A DNA stretch of 64,000 nt from Spongiactinospora rosea (GTDB taxonomy: Bacteria; Actinomycetota; Actinomycetes; Streptosporangiales; Streptosporangiaceae): the NCBI RefSeq assembly GCF_003315795.1, contig NZ_QMEY01000020.1:1-64000 (forward strand), given 5' to 3'. The translations under genes and the position numbers were made by a program. Below the pieces are notes generated by a model. It ran no database searches and was not told where the DNA came from. It saw only the letters and a program-made list of their open reading frames with translations. Shown here one piece after another: positions 7,970 to 15,127 of the stretch. Numbering within the stretch: the stretch's first letter is position 1; each line of letters starts with the position of its first letter.

Positions 7970-8458
7970 ATGGGTGACGCGGCCGATGCGATCATGGAGC
8001 AGTGGGGAGCCATCCGGCCCGAGCTGGACTCCTGGCCGGTGGGGGTGGTGGTGCGGATCTTCCGCGCCGCTCGGCACCTCGAAGCGGGACTGAAGGACTA
8101 CTTCACGGCCCACGGCCTGGAGCCGTGGGAGTACGACGTGCTCGCCACCCTGCTACGTTCCGGTGAGGACGGCACGCTGCGCATGAGCGACCTGGCCGGG
8201 GCCGCGATGCTGACGCCCGGCGCGCTGACCAACCGCGTCAACCGCCTCGTCGCCAGAGGACTGGTCACCCGCGAGACGGACACGGACAACCGTCGCACGG
8301 TCAAGACGACCCTCACCGACGAGGGCCGCCGGCTCGCCTACGACCTCATCGAGGGCCACTTCGCCAACGAGTTGCGCCTCATCGACGGTCTCAGCCGCGA
8401 GGAGCAGGCTCAGCTAGCCGCACTGCTGCGCAAGCTCCTGATATCGCTCGGGGAATGA
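7970..8458 (+). CDS. MarR-family transcriptional regulator
   Basis: A 162-residue MarR repressor. The winged helix is seen as EYDVLATLLRSGEDGTLRMS, DLAGAAMLTPGALTNRVNRL and VARGLVTRETDTDNRRTVKT, with a final dimerisation helix. The N-terminal MGDAADAIMEQWGAIRPELD is typical of a subgroup also represented by the gene at 44841-45347 in this window. It is divergent from DUF1330 with a perfect palindrome between them, so it probably controls itself and that gene. The ligand is unknown. Confidence 0.9.
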   Translation: MGDAADAIMEQWGAIRPELDSWPVGVVVRIFRAARHLEAGLKDYFTAHGLEPWEYDVLATLLRSGEDGTLRMSDLAGAAMLTPGALTNRVNRLVARGLVTRETDTDNRRTVKTTLTDEGRRLAYDLIEGHFANELRLIDGLSREEQAQLAALLRKLLISLGE

Positions 8459-8494
8459 TCACCGCCGCCGCCGAGGTCCCGCTCGGCGGGTGGC

Positions 8495-9169
8495 TCACGA
8501 GGGGGCGGTCAGGGTGGCCAGCCGGTCGACGCGTTCGGTGAGCAGGGCCAGGACGTCCTCGAAGATCTCGTCGGTGTCGACCGGGCCGGGATCAGGGACC
8601 GACCAGTGCACGTGCCGCAGGCCGGGGGCGAGGTGTTCGTAGGCGTTGTCGCAGACGGCGACGACCAAGTCGTCGGGGGTGATCACGTCGCGGACGTCCG
8701 CGGTGCCGTGCCGCTCCAGGCTCAGGCCGTGCCGGTGGGCGGCGCTGACGGCGCGGGGGTTGAGACCGGGGCCGGGGCGGGTGCCGGCGGAGGTGACCGG
8801 TACGGCGCTGCGCGACGTCCACAGCGCGGCGGCAAGCGGCGAGCGGGCGGCGTTGCCGGTGCACACGAACACCACCCGCGACGCCGTCACGACCCGCCGC
8901 TGATCGACGGCCTCCAGTGCCGAGGGGACCAGCCGGATGTAGACCCGGCGGCGGTCGGCATGGGAACGGGCGCGGGTGATGAGACCCACCTGGGCGAGTA
9001 CGCGCAGGTGGTGGGCCAGCAGGTTGGACGGCAACTCCAGGTGGCGGCCCAACTCCCCCGGCGCCAGGTCGCCGAGGGCCAGGGCGTCGACGATCGCCAG
9101 TCTGGCGGGGTCGGCCAGGGCCTGGTGCAGGGCGACACGCTCCGGTGGGACATTTCTGTCAATCGCCAT
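8495..9169 (-). CDS. ArsR-type HTH fused to low-molecular-weight phosphatase / arsenate reductase
   Basis: A 224-residue two-domain protein. Residues 1-90 form an ArsR/SmtB winged helix (HQALADPARLAIVDALALGD, HLRVLAQVGLITRARS). Residues 96-224 form a low-molecular-weight protein-tyrosine-phosphatase/ArsC domain with the P-loop VCTGNAARSP (Cys103, Arg109) and an acid loop VPDPGPVDT. Such fusions are known in actinomycetes and are usually linked to arsenic response. No acr3/arsB transporter is adjacent. The ATG at 9169 is chosen from domain alignment; it has no ribosome-binding site and a palindrome overlaps it, suggesting a leaderless message. An ATG at 9244 is possible. Confidence 0.85.
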   Translation of the reverse strand: MAIDRNVPPERVALHQALADPARLAIVDALALGDLAPGELGRHLELPSNLLAHHLRVLAQVGLITRARSHADRRRVYIRLVPSALEAVDQRRVVTASRVVFVCTGNAARSPLAAALWTSRSAVPVTSAGTRPGPGLNPRAVSAAHRHGLSLERHGTADVRDVITPDDLVVAVCDNAYEHLAPGLRHVHWSVPDPGPVDTDEIFEDVLALLTERVDRLATLTAPS

Positions 9170-9178
9170 TGAGTCAAT
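9168..9178. promoter_or_regulatory. Palindrome over the arsR-arsC start codon
   Basis: ATTGAGTCAAT (five-base arms around one base) overlaps the proposed start codon at 9169. A further ATTGAC copy lies just inside the gene (about 9158-9163 on the minus strand). Position suggests an autoregulatory operator on a leaderless transcript. Confidence 0.4.
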
Positions 9179-9522
9179 GCTGGCTGAGGTGTTTTCATGA
9201 GTCAACGCCGCCCCGGCGACACGGACAGCGGAAGGATTTCTCATCCCCCTTATCCGGAATAGAAAGAGCCGAAAACCGGCCGCCCATCTCCTGCACTGCG
9301 CCCGCGAAGCAGCGGCACAAGCGATTCGTCACACGTTGATCCCGCTCGATGACATATCGACACGTTGACGAATTAACGGTTCGGCGACGGTTTTGACGTG
9401 CCCTCCTTAATTGATGAGTGCACGGTCAGCTAAATATGGGCCCCTTTTCCCTCTTTCCCTGCTCATCACTTAAGCCTATTTTTCGGATATCAACCCCACT
9501 GCCCAAGATTGGGGCATCCGTG

Positions 9523-10425
9523 ATGAGCCGAACCGTCGCTTCCGAAGGCCGTAAATCCCTCCGCGAAACCCTCGCCGGGGCCTCGGTCACCACCAAGCTC
9601 TACTGGCTGCTGCGCATCGGGGTGTCGATCGAGTTCATCGGGCACGGCTGGGCGGGCCTGAGCCGCTCGCGGGCCTGGCTGCCCTACTACGACCTGTTCG
9701 GCATCTCCGCCGACACCGCCCTGAACCACCTGATGTACATCACCGGCGCCATCGACATCACCGTCGGCCTGCTCATCCTGTTCTGGCCCGCCCGCATCCT
9801 GCTGCTGCACACCACCGTGTGGGGCGTCTTCACCGCCCTGCTCCGCCCCACCGTCGGCGAAGGCTGGTGGGAGTTCCTGGAGCGCGGCGGCAACTACGGC
9901 ATGCCGCTGGCCCTGCTGATCATGGCGGGCTGGGGCGGCTGGTCGCTGCGCCGCTGGCTGGAGCGCGTGGACGAGCCCGCCGCCATCTCCGACCGCACCC
10001 TCATCGCCATGCACTGGGCCATGCGCGGCGGACTCGCCCTGCTGCTGATCGGCCACGGCGGCTTCGGCGCCTTCGAGCACAAGCGCTACTGGTACGACTT
10101 CTTCGCCTTCTTCGGCATCGGCCCGGCCACCGTGGACTCGGCCAACCTGATGGTCCTGGTCGGCGGGTTCGAGATCCTGCTCGGCCTGGCGATCCTGGTC
10201 AAGCCGTGGCGTTCGCTGCTGGTGTTCGTCCTGGTCTGGAAACTCGGCACCGAGCTACTGCGCCCGCTGGTCGGCCAGGAGTGGTTCCAGTTCGTCGAGC
10301 GCGACGGCGACTACGTGCTGCCGATCGGGCTGTACATCAGCGCAGCGGCCTACGCCCTGGCCCACGAGCGCGGCCGCACCGAACCGGTGTCCCCACCGAC
10401 CCCGGCCCCCGGCGCCCCCGCCTGA
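9523..10425 (+). CDS. DoxX-like membrane protein with two tandem repeats
   Basis: A 300-residue integral membrane protein with about seven or eight hydrophobic segments. It is built from two copies of one unit. The first contains LRIGVSIEFIGHGWAGL, TVGLLILFWPARILL and GEGWWEFLERGGNYGMPLAL; the second has MRGGLALLLIGHGGFGAFEH, LLGLAILVKPWRSLLVF and GQEWFQFVERDGDYVLPIGL. The G(H)G and WxxFxERxGxY motifs recur at the same spacing. It resembles DoxX/SURF4-type quinol-oxidase-associated proteins, but the function is unknown. The ATG at 9523 follows GGGG. It is followed by the propeller gene 52 bases downstream, probably an operon. Confidence 0.7.
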   Translation: MSRTVASEGRKSLRETLAGASVTTKLYWLLRIGVSIEFIGHGWAGLSRSRAWLPYYDLFGISADTALNHLMYITGAIDITVGLLILFWPARILLLHTTVWGVFTALLRPTVGEGWWEFLERGGNYGMPLALLIMAGWGGWSLRRWLERVDEPAAISDRTLIAMHWAMRGGLALLLIGHGGFGAFEHKRYWYDFFAFFGIGPATVDSANLMVLVGGFEILLGLAILVKPWRSLLVFVLVWKLGTELLRPLVGQEWFQFVERDGDYVLPIGLYISAAAYALAHERGRTEPVSPPTPAPGAPA

Positions 10426-10477
10426 CGACCCGCCCCCCATCCGGGGCATCCCCCTTTCACGAAAGGTCACCGCATCC

Positions 10478-11530
10478 ATGTCCCCTGACCGTCCCGGTCC
10501 CCGCCGGAGCCTCGCCCGCCGCCTGCTGCCGGCCGTTCTGACCTGCGCCGTGCTGGCCACGACCGGCGCACCGGCCGCGGCCGTCGCCGCGCCGCCCGGC
10601 AACGTTCCCGGCGCGGCGTCCGCAGCCCACCCCGGCTCGGTACGCCCTGTGGTGCTCGCCACCATCAAGGTCGGTCTCAACCCCCGCATGGTCGCCTTCG
10701 CCCCCGGCTGGCGGCTGGCCTATGCCTCCAACGCCGGTTCCAACACCGTCTCGGTCATCGACGTACGCCGCCGCACCGAGATCGGCACCATCCCGGTCGG
10801 CACCTTCCCGTACGGCATCGGCTTCGTCCGCAAGGGCGCGTTCGCCTACATCGCCAACCGCGACTCCGACGACGTGTCCGTGATCGACACCGCGCGCCGC
10901 GAGGTCGTCAAGACCATCCCGGTCGGCGACGCCCCCCGTGGGGTGGCGATCGCCCCCAACGGCCGCTACGCGTACGTCAGCAGTACCGGCTCCGGGGCGA
11001 TCACCGTGATCGACACCGCCACCCACGCCGTCAGCGCCACCATTCCCGTCGGCCTGTCCCCGAGGGGCATCGCGTTCACCCCCAAGGGAGAAACGGCGTA
11101 CATCGCCAACTCCGACTCCGACACCGTCTCGGTCATCGACACCGCCACGAACACCGTCACCGCGACCATCCCTGTGGGCGATGAGCCTCGCGGGGTCCTG
11201 GTCACCCCCGACAGCCGTACCGTCTACGTCAGCAACACCATCGGCGGCACCGTCTCGGTCATCAAGGCCCGCAGCAACACCGTCACCGCGACCATCACCG
11301 TGGGCGTCAACCCGCGCGGCCTGGCCTTGCACGCCGGCAACCGCATCGCCTATGTCGCGAACTCCGGCTCCGACACCGTGAACATCTTCGACACCCGCAC
11401 CAACGCCATTCTGGGCGAGGTCGCCGTCGGCGACGACCCGCGTTACACCGCCTCCGGCCCCGGCGGCAGGTTCCTCTACCTCACCAACACCGGCTCCCAC
11501 AGCGTCACGGTGCTCACCCTCGCCCACTGA
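10478..11530 (+). CDS. Secreted YVTN-repeat beta-propeller protein
   Basis: A 350-residue protein with an N-terminal signal peptide (RRSLARRLLPAVLTCAVLAT to AAAVAAP). About seven copies of a 42-residue YVTN/NHL-like blade follow, each of the form AYVAN-SGSDTVSVIDT-TVTATIPVG-PRGVA. Such YncE-like seven-bladed propellers are extracytoplasmic scaffolds or binding proteins, and no active site is visible. AAAGGT upstream of the ATG at 10478 serves as ribosome-binding site. It probably shares a transcript with the DoxX-like gene. The near-identity of blades argues for recent internal repeat expansion. Confidence 0.85.
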   Translation: MSPDRPGPRRSLARRLLPAVLTCAVLATTGAPAAAVAAPPGNVPGAASAAHPGSVRPVVLATIKVGLNPRMVAFAPGWRLAYASNAGSNTVSVIDVRRRTEIGTIPVGTFPYGIGFVRKGAFAYIANRDSDDVSVIDTARREVVKTIPVGDAPRGVAIAPNGRYAYVSSTGSGAITVIDTATHAVSATIPVGLSPRGIAFTPKGETAYIANSDSDTVSVIDTATNTVTATIPVGDEPRGVLVTPDSRTVYVSNTIGGTVSVIKARSNTVTATITVGVNPRGLALHAGNRIAYVANSGSDTVNIFDTRTNAILGEVAVGDDPRYTASGPGGRFLYLTNTGSHSVTVLTLAH

Positions 11531-11635
11531 CCCGATCTCACCATCCGCCGCCGCACGCGTGCCCACGATCGAATCGGGGGCCCGTGTGCGGCGCGGTGCG
11601 CGTCATCGCGGTACGGTACTGCCCGGCGAACTGTT

Positions 11636-11803
11636 GCGAGGTGCCTCGCGATCGCGAGGAGAATCGGGAAGCCGGTGTGATTCCGGCACGGGCCCGCCGC
11701 GGTGACCGGGGAGTCCCCGCCCAGGTGCGTAGCACGGCCACTGGCCCGTAAGGGCCGGGAAGGCGGGCGGTCAGGCGTCGATCCGGGAGTCCGAAGACCG
11801 GCC
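11636..11803 (+). ncRNA. Cobalamin (B12) riboswitch
   Basis: Upstream of bluB the sequence shows the cobalamin-aptamer core: GAATCGGGAAGCCGGTGTGA at about 11661 with its CCGG hairpin, CGGGCCCGCCGCGGTGACCG, then CACGGCCACTGGCCCGTAAG followed by GGGAAGGCGGG. The B12 box AGTCCGAAGACCGGCC is at 11788-11803. A CCCCC/GGGGG hairpin at 11815-11830 follows and abuts the GGGAG ribosome-binding site at 11841-11845, so binding probably controls translation initiation. Adenosyl- or aquocobalamin should switch bluB off. The 5' limit is approximate. Confidence 0.9.
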
Positions 11804-11852
11804 TCGCGCCCACCGCCCCCTGTGAGGGGGGCCGCGCAGCGGGAGCCTGCCC

Positions 11853-12482
11853 ATGAACGGCCATCTGTACGACGTCATCCACCGCCGCCGCGACGTGCGC
11901 GGCCAGTTCACCGGCGCGCCCGTGCCGCCGGAGGTGCTGCACCGGGTGCTGGCGGCGGCGCACGCCGCCCCCAGCGTCGGGCTGTCCCAGCCGTGGGACT
12001 TCATCGTGGTACGCGACGCCGCGATCCGCGCCGCCTTCCACGGCCACGTCGAGCACGAACGGGCCGCGTACGCCGCCACGCTCGACGGTGAGGCCGCCCG
12101 GCGGTTCGCGCACATCAAGATCGACGGGGTGCGCGAGTCGACGCTGTCCGTCGTGGTCACCTACGACCAGGACAGAGGCGGCCCCGCGGTGCTCGGCCGC
12201 CATGCCATCGCCGACGCCGGCCTGTACTCGGTGTGCCTGGCCATCCAGAACCTCTGGCTGGCCGCGACCGCCGAAGGGCTCGGCGTGGGCTGGGTGTCGT
12301 TCTATCGCGAGCCCTTCGTCCGGGACCTGCTCGGCATCCCGGCTGGGATCCGCCCGGTCGCCTGGCTGTGCCTCGGCCCGGTCACCCACCTTGAGGACGA
12401 CCCTGACCTGGAACGACACGGCTGGCGACGGCGCCGCCCGGTGCAGGCCGCCGTCCATCACGACCGGTGGGGGGCTCAGTAG
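11853..12482 (+). CDS. bluB: 5,6-dimethylbenzimidazole synthase BluB
   Basis: A 209-residue flavin-dependent enzyme of the nitroreductase fold. It fragments reduced FMN with oxygen to give 5,6-dimethylbenzimidazole, the lower ligand of vitamin B12. Diagnostic segments are LYDVIHRRRDVRGQF, AHAAPSVGLSQPWDFIVVRD, ADAGLYSVCLAIQNLWLAAT and GVGWVSFYRE. The length is normal for the family. The cobalamin riboswitch directly upstream confirms the pathway. No other cob genes are adjacent. The 3' end overlaps the convergent SMI1/KNR4 gene by 7 bases. The B12-dependent mutase at 63291 is a possible consumer of the cofactor. Confidence 0.95.
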   Translation: MNGHLYDVIHRRRDVRGQFTGAPVPPEVLHRVLAAAHAAPSVGLSQPWDFIVVRDAAIRAAFHGHVEHERAAYAATLDGEAARRFAHIKIDGVRESTLSVVVTYDQDRGGPAVLGRHAIADAGLYSVCLAIQNLWLAATAEGLGVGWVSFYREPFVRDLLGIPAGIRPVAWLCLGPVTHLEDDPDLERHGWRRRRPVQAAVHHDRWGAQ

Positions 12483-13201
12483 GAGTGGTCCATCATCCAT
12501 TCACCGGGTAGTTCGCGGCGGATGCGGGCGAGCGCGTCTGCGGTGCGGGCTCGCACCCACATCCAGGCGCGGTGGTCGTCGCGGATGATGAGGTCCGGCC
12601 CGGCGAACCAGCGCACGCCCGGGACCGTGGCCTGGGACGTCGAGTACTCGGGCAGCGGCAGCCGCGTGAAGCGCCGCTCCAACGTGCCGGCCTCCTCATC
12701 CGCGAGTTCCCGGTTGTCCCCGAGTTGCTCGCAGGAGAAGAGCGATTCCGACAGCACGATCTCCACGCACGCGTGGGAGAAACGGTCCAGCCACCCGTTC
12801 CAGGTCTCGGCGGCGTGGTCGGCCGTTTCCATCCGAACGACCACCGGAGGATCGGGCTGCTCCAGGTGGCTGACCGGGATGCCCCAGAGGGATACGGATT
12901 GGTTCTCGACGCGGAACACCAGCGCCTGATCTTCAACGGTGAGCTGGGCCGGGCTGAGCAGCACGTCTTGCAGGCTGGTCAGGTCGGTACGGCGGCCGAG
13001 GAGCCGGTACGCCTCGCGCAGCGCCGCGGGCAGGCGCAGGCCGAGCCGCGCCTCGGCGGCGTCCAGGTTCGCCTCGGGCCAGCCGTCGCCTTCGGTCAGC
13101 GGACACCTCCATGTCGCCGCGAACCCGCGGATGAAGTCCCACGCTCCGGCCCGGTCGGCCATCGCCGCCGGGAACCGCCGAATCACCTCGAAGGCCGTCA
13201 T
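12476..13201 (-). CDS. SMI1/KNR4 (SUKH) domain protein
   Basis: A 241-residue cytoplasmic protein. The central EANLDAAEARLGLRLPAALR followed by EAYRLLGRR is the SMI1/KNR4 (SUKH) signature, and SLWGIPVSHLEQPDPPVVVR is the typical second strand region. SUKH proteins often act as immunity proteins against polymorphic toxins, but many actinobacterial copies stand alone and no toxin gene is next to this one. It overlaps bluB tail to tail by 7 bases and starts 10 bases upstream of the end of the glycosyltransferase gene on the same strand. Confidence 0.8.
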   Translation of the reverse strand: MTAFEVIRRFPAAMADRAGAWDFIRGFAATWRCPLTEGDGWPEANLDAAEARLGLRLPAALREAYRLLGRRTDLTSLQDVLLSPAQLTVEDQALVFRVENQSVSLWGIPVSHLEQPDPPVVVRMETADHAAETWNGWLDRFSHACVEIVLSESLFSCEQLGDNRELADEEAGTLERRFTRLPLPEYSTSQATVPGVRWFAGPDLIIRDDHRAWMWVRARTADALARIRRELPGEWMMDHSY

Positions 13202-13211
13202 GGCCGAGAGG

Positions 13212-14504
13212 TTATCGCCGCCCGGGCAGCGTCCGTGGTGTGCCGGAGGCTCGTTCAGCGAGGTCTTCGAGTTCGGCGACGGCCCGGTCGGTGGCCGTTT
13301 CGGCGGCGATCTCGGTGGCCAGGCGCTGAGCCTGGCGCTGGTAGGAGGGGTCGTGCAGGACGCGGCCGACCGCCCGGGCGATGGTGCCGGATGAGGCGGT
13401 CTTGCGTATGGTGATCCCCGCCCCGGCGAGTTCCACTCGCATGGCCACCTCGCCCTGGTCGCGTCCGAGCGGTACGCACACCAGCGGAACGCCCGCCGCC
13501 AGCGACTTGACGGCCGTCCCGTGACCCGCGTGCGTGATCGTCAGCGCGGCGTGGGGCAGCACGGCGGCGTGTGGGGCGGCCGCGGTGACCAGGACGTTGC
13601 CGGGCGCGTGGATCGTTCCCGGGTCAACGGCCAGGCCGGTGGTCAGCAGCGCGCGTACCGGCAGGCCGCCGAGGGCGTCGGCGATGCGCTGGAGCAGTGC
13701 GCGCTGGTTCATGAACGTCGAACTCAGCCCGACCAGCACCAGCGGCGCGTCCCCCTCGGGCAGTCGCAGCTTTCCGACCCAGGCGGGATCGTCGAGCCGC
13801 GGTCCGACATGCCGGACGTAGGGCGGGAATTGCCGGCCGGGGTAGTCAAGCGCCCGCGGGGACAGTACGAGGAACCGATCGACGCGGCCGAACGCCTTGA
13901 TGACCGAGTCCACCGGCGGCAGGCCGTTGGCGGCGCGGGCGGCGTTGAGCGCCGGGAGCCCCTTGGCCCACGGCTTGTCGATCATATTGGCCAGGAACCG
14001 ATCGCGCAGCCGTCCCAGCGCACCGGTGGCGGGCCTGAGCCCGGGACCGAACGGGGGCGCGCCCGGAGTGGAGAACGGGTAGATGGTCGTGCCCAGCGCG
14101 GCCACCGGGACCCCGGCGGCCTCAGCCGCGGTGATCGCGCCGAGTAGTGAGAAGTCGGCGACCAGCACGTCGGCCGGACGGGCGCGCAGTTCGGCCAGGG
14201 TGTCGCGGGCGAAGTCCGCCGCGGGGCCGCAGACCAGGCGGTCACGGAGCCGCGCGAACGCGCCCATCGGCGTGCGGGCCTCAAAGTCCTTGAGCAGGTC
14301 GGCGGACGGGTCGTTGGTCTCGATCTGGGGCGCAGTCGTCCAGGCGATCGGCTCGGCGCCACCGGCGGCGATCTCGTCGTGCAGCGATCGGTCGCCCAGC
14401 ACCCGGACGCCGTGGCCGCGCTCGCGCAGCGCGCGGACGACCGAGAGGGTGGGCGGCACGGCTCCGCCACCGGCCCAGGCGGCGAACAGGAAGTTCTTAC
14501 GCAT
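13212..14504 (-). CDS. GT1-family glycosyltransferase (MGT/UGT-like)
   Basis: A 430-residue GT-B glycosyltransferase. The N-terminal half begins NFLFAAWAGGGAVPPTLSVV and the C-terminal nucleotide-sugar motif reads LTITHAGHGTAVKSLAAGVP then PLGRDQGEVAMRVE, as in macrolide and flavonoid glycosyltransferases. It should move a sugar from an NDP-sugar to a small molecule; possible roles are self-made metabolites or detoxification. The start codon lies inside the end of the TetR gene (8-base overlap, ATGCGTAA), so translation is coupled. The neighbouring repressor suggests that the acceptor, or a toxic substrate, induces it. Confidence 0.88.
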   Translation of the reverse strand: MRKNFLFAAWAGGGAVPPTLSVVRALRERGHGVRVLGDRSLHDEIAAGGAEPIAWTTAPQIETNDPSADLLKDFEARTPMGAFARLRDRLVCGPAADFARDTLAELRARPADVLVADFSLLGAITAAEAAGVPVAALGTTIYPFSTPGAPPFGPGLRPATGALGRLRDRFLANMIDKPWAKGLPALNAARAANGLPPVDSVIKAFGRVDRFLVLSPRALDYPGRQFPPYVRHVGPRLDDPAWVGKLRLPEGDAPLVLVGLSSTFMNQRALLQRIADALGGLPVRALLTTGLAVDPGTIHAPGNVLVTAAAPHAAVLPHAALTITHAGHGTAVKSLAAGVPLVCVPLGRDQGEVAMRVELAGAGITIRKTASSGTIARAVGRVLHDPSYQRQAQRLATEIAAETATDRAVAELEDLAERASGTPRTLPGRR

Positions 14505-15099
14505 CGTTTCCCTTTCGGGGGTCGATCGAGGTCAGCAGGTCGCGCATGGCGCGTTCGGCGTCCACGCGCGACAGGCCGAGGTCGTGCCGCCACAGTTTCC
14601 ACAGGTAAATGTCGGTGACGGCGTGGTGCAGGTTCAGGACGTGCTCGCGCTCGGGGCCCGGGGGCGGGAGGCGGTCGGCGAAGACCCGCTCCAGCCACGC
14701 CCGATGCTGGGCGCGGGCGTGAGCCGCCACCTGGGCGGCCACCGGGACGCGGTCCATCTGCGCGGTCCAGAGGACGTTGGCCTCGCTGTGCCGCTCGTAG
14801 TCGGCGAAGAGCACGGCGACGATCGCCGCCACGTCGCCGGCCGGCGCCTGGCGGGCGTCCGCCGTCTGCGACGCCACCCGCTCGGCGACGGCGTCGGCCA
14901 GCCCGTCCTTGCCGCCGAAGTGGTTGACGATCGTCTGTACCGACACCCCCGCCTCATCGGCGATGTGCTGCAACGTGACGTCGTCGAACCACTGCCGCAT
15001 CCACAGCGCGGCCGCCGCCTCCATTACGCGCGTACGCGTGACCTCCATGGCCGCGGTGCGGGCGGTCATCCGGTAGGGGCGCCTGGACCCACTTTCCAT
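14497..15099 (-). CDS. TetR-family regulator of the glycosyltransferase operon
   Basis: A 200-residue TetR/AcrR repressor with N-terminal HTH (RVMEAAAALWMRQWFDDVTL, HIADEAGVSVQTIVNHFGGK) and a ligand-binding helical domain. It is the first gene of a two-gene operon with the glycosyltransferase, overlapping it by 8 bases. The ATG at 15099 lies inside a perfect 6-4-6 inverted repeat and has no Shine-Dalgarno sequence, so the message may be leaderless and autorepressed. A later ATG (15069) is possible but would lose the conserved approach to the HTH. Confidence 0.88.
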   Translation of the reverse strand: MESGSRRPYRMTARTAAMEVTRTRVMEAAAALWMRQWFDDVTLQHIADEAGVSVQTIVNHFGGKDGLADAVAERVASQTADARQAPAGDVAAIVAVLFADYERHSEANVLWTAQMDRVPVAAQVAAHARAQHRAWLERVFADRLPPPGPEREHVLNLHHAVTDIYLWKLWRHDLGLSRVDAERAMRDLLTSIDPRKGNDA

Positions 15100-15110
15100 G
15101 GAGTCATGGA
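15095..15110. promoter_or_regulatory. Inverted repeat over the tetR start, probable operator
   Basis: TCCATG-GAGT-CATGGA is a perfect 6-4-6 inverted repeat that contains the tetR start codon at 15097-15099. Overlap with the start codon suggests operator control of a leaderless transcript. Confidence 0.45.
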
Positions 15111-15127
15111 TACATTCAATTTAATGG

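Noticed and set aside
10700..11500. Possible CRISPR array suggested by regular repeats
   Set aside because: The periodic similarity comes from about 42-codon protein repeats of the propeller gene, with no direct repeat/spacer structure. No CRISPR or Cas gene was seen anywhere.
10457..11566. Long minus-strand frame rich in Asp/Gly/Val repeats
   Set aside because: Its repeats are the antisense image of the YVTN propeller repeats on the plus strand.
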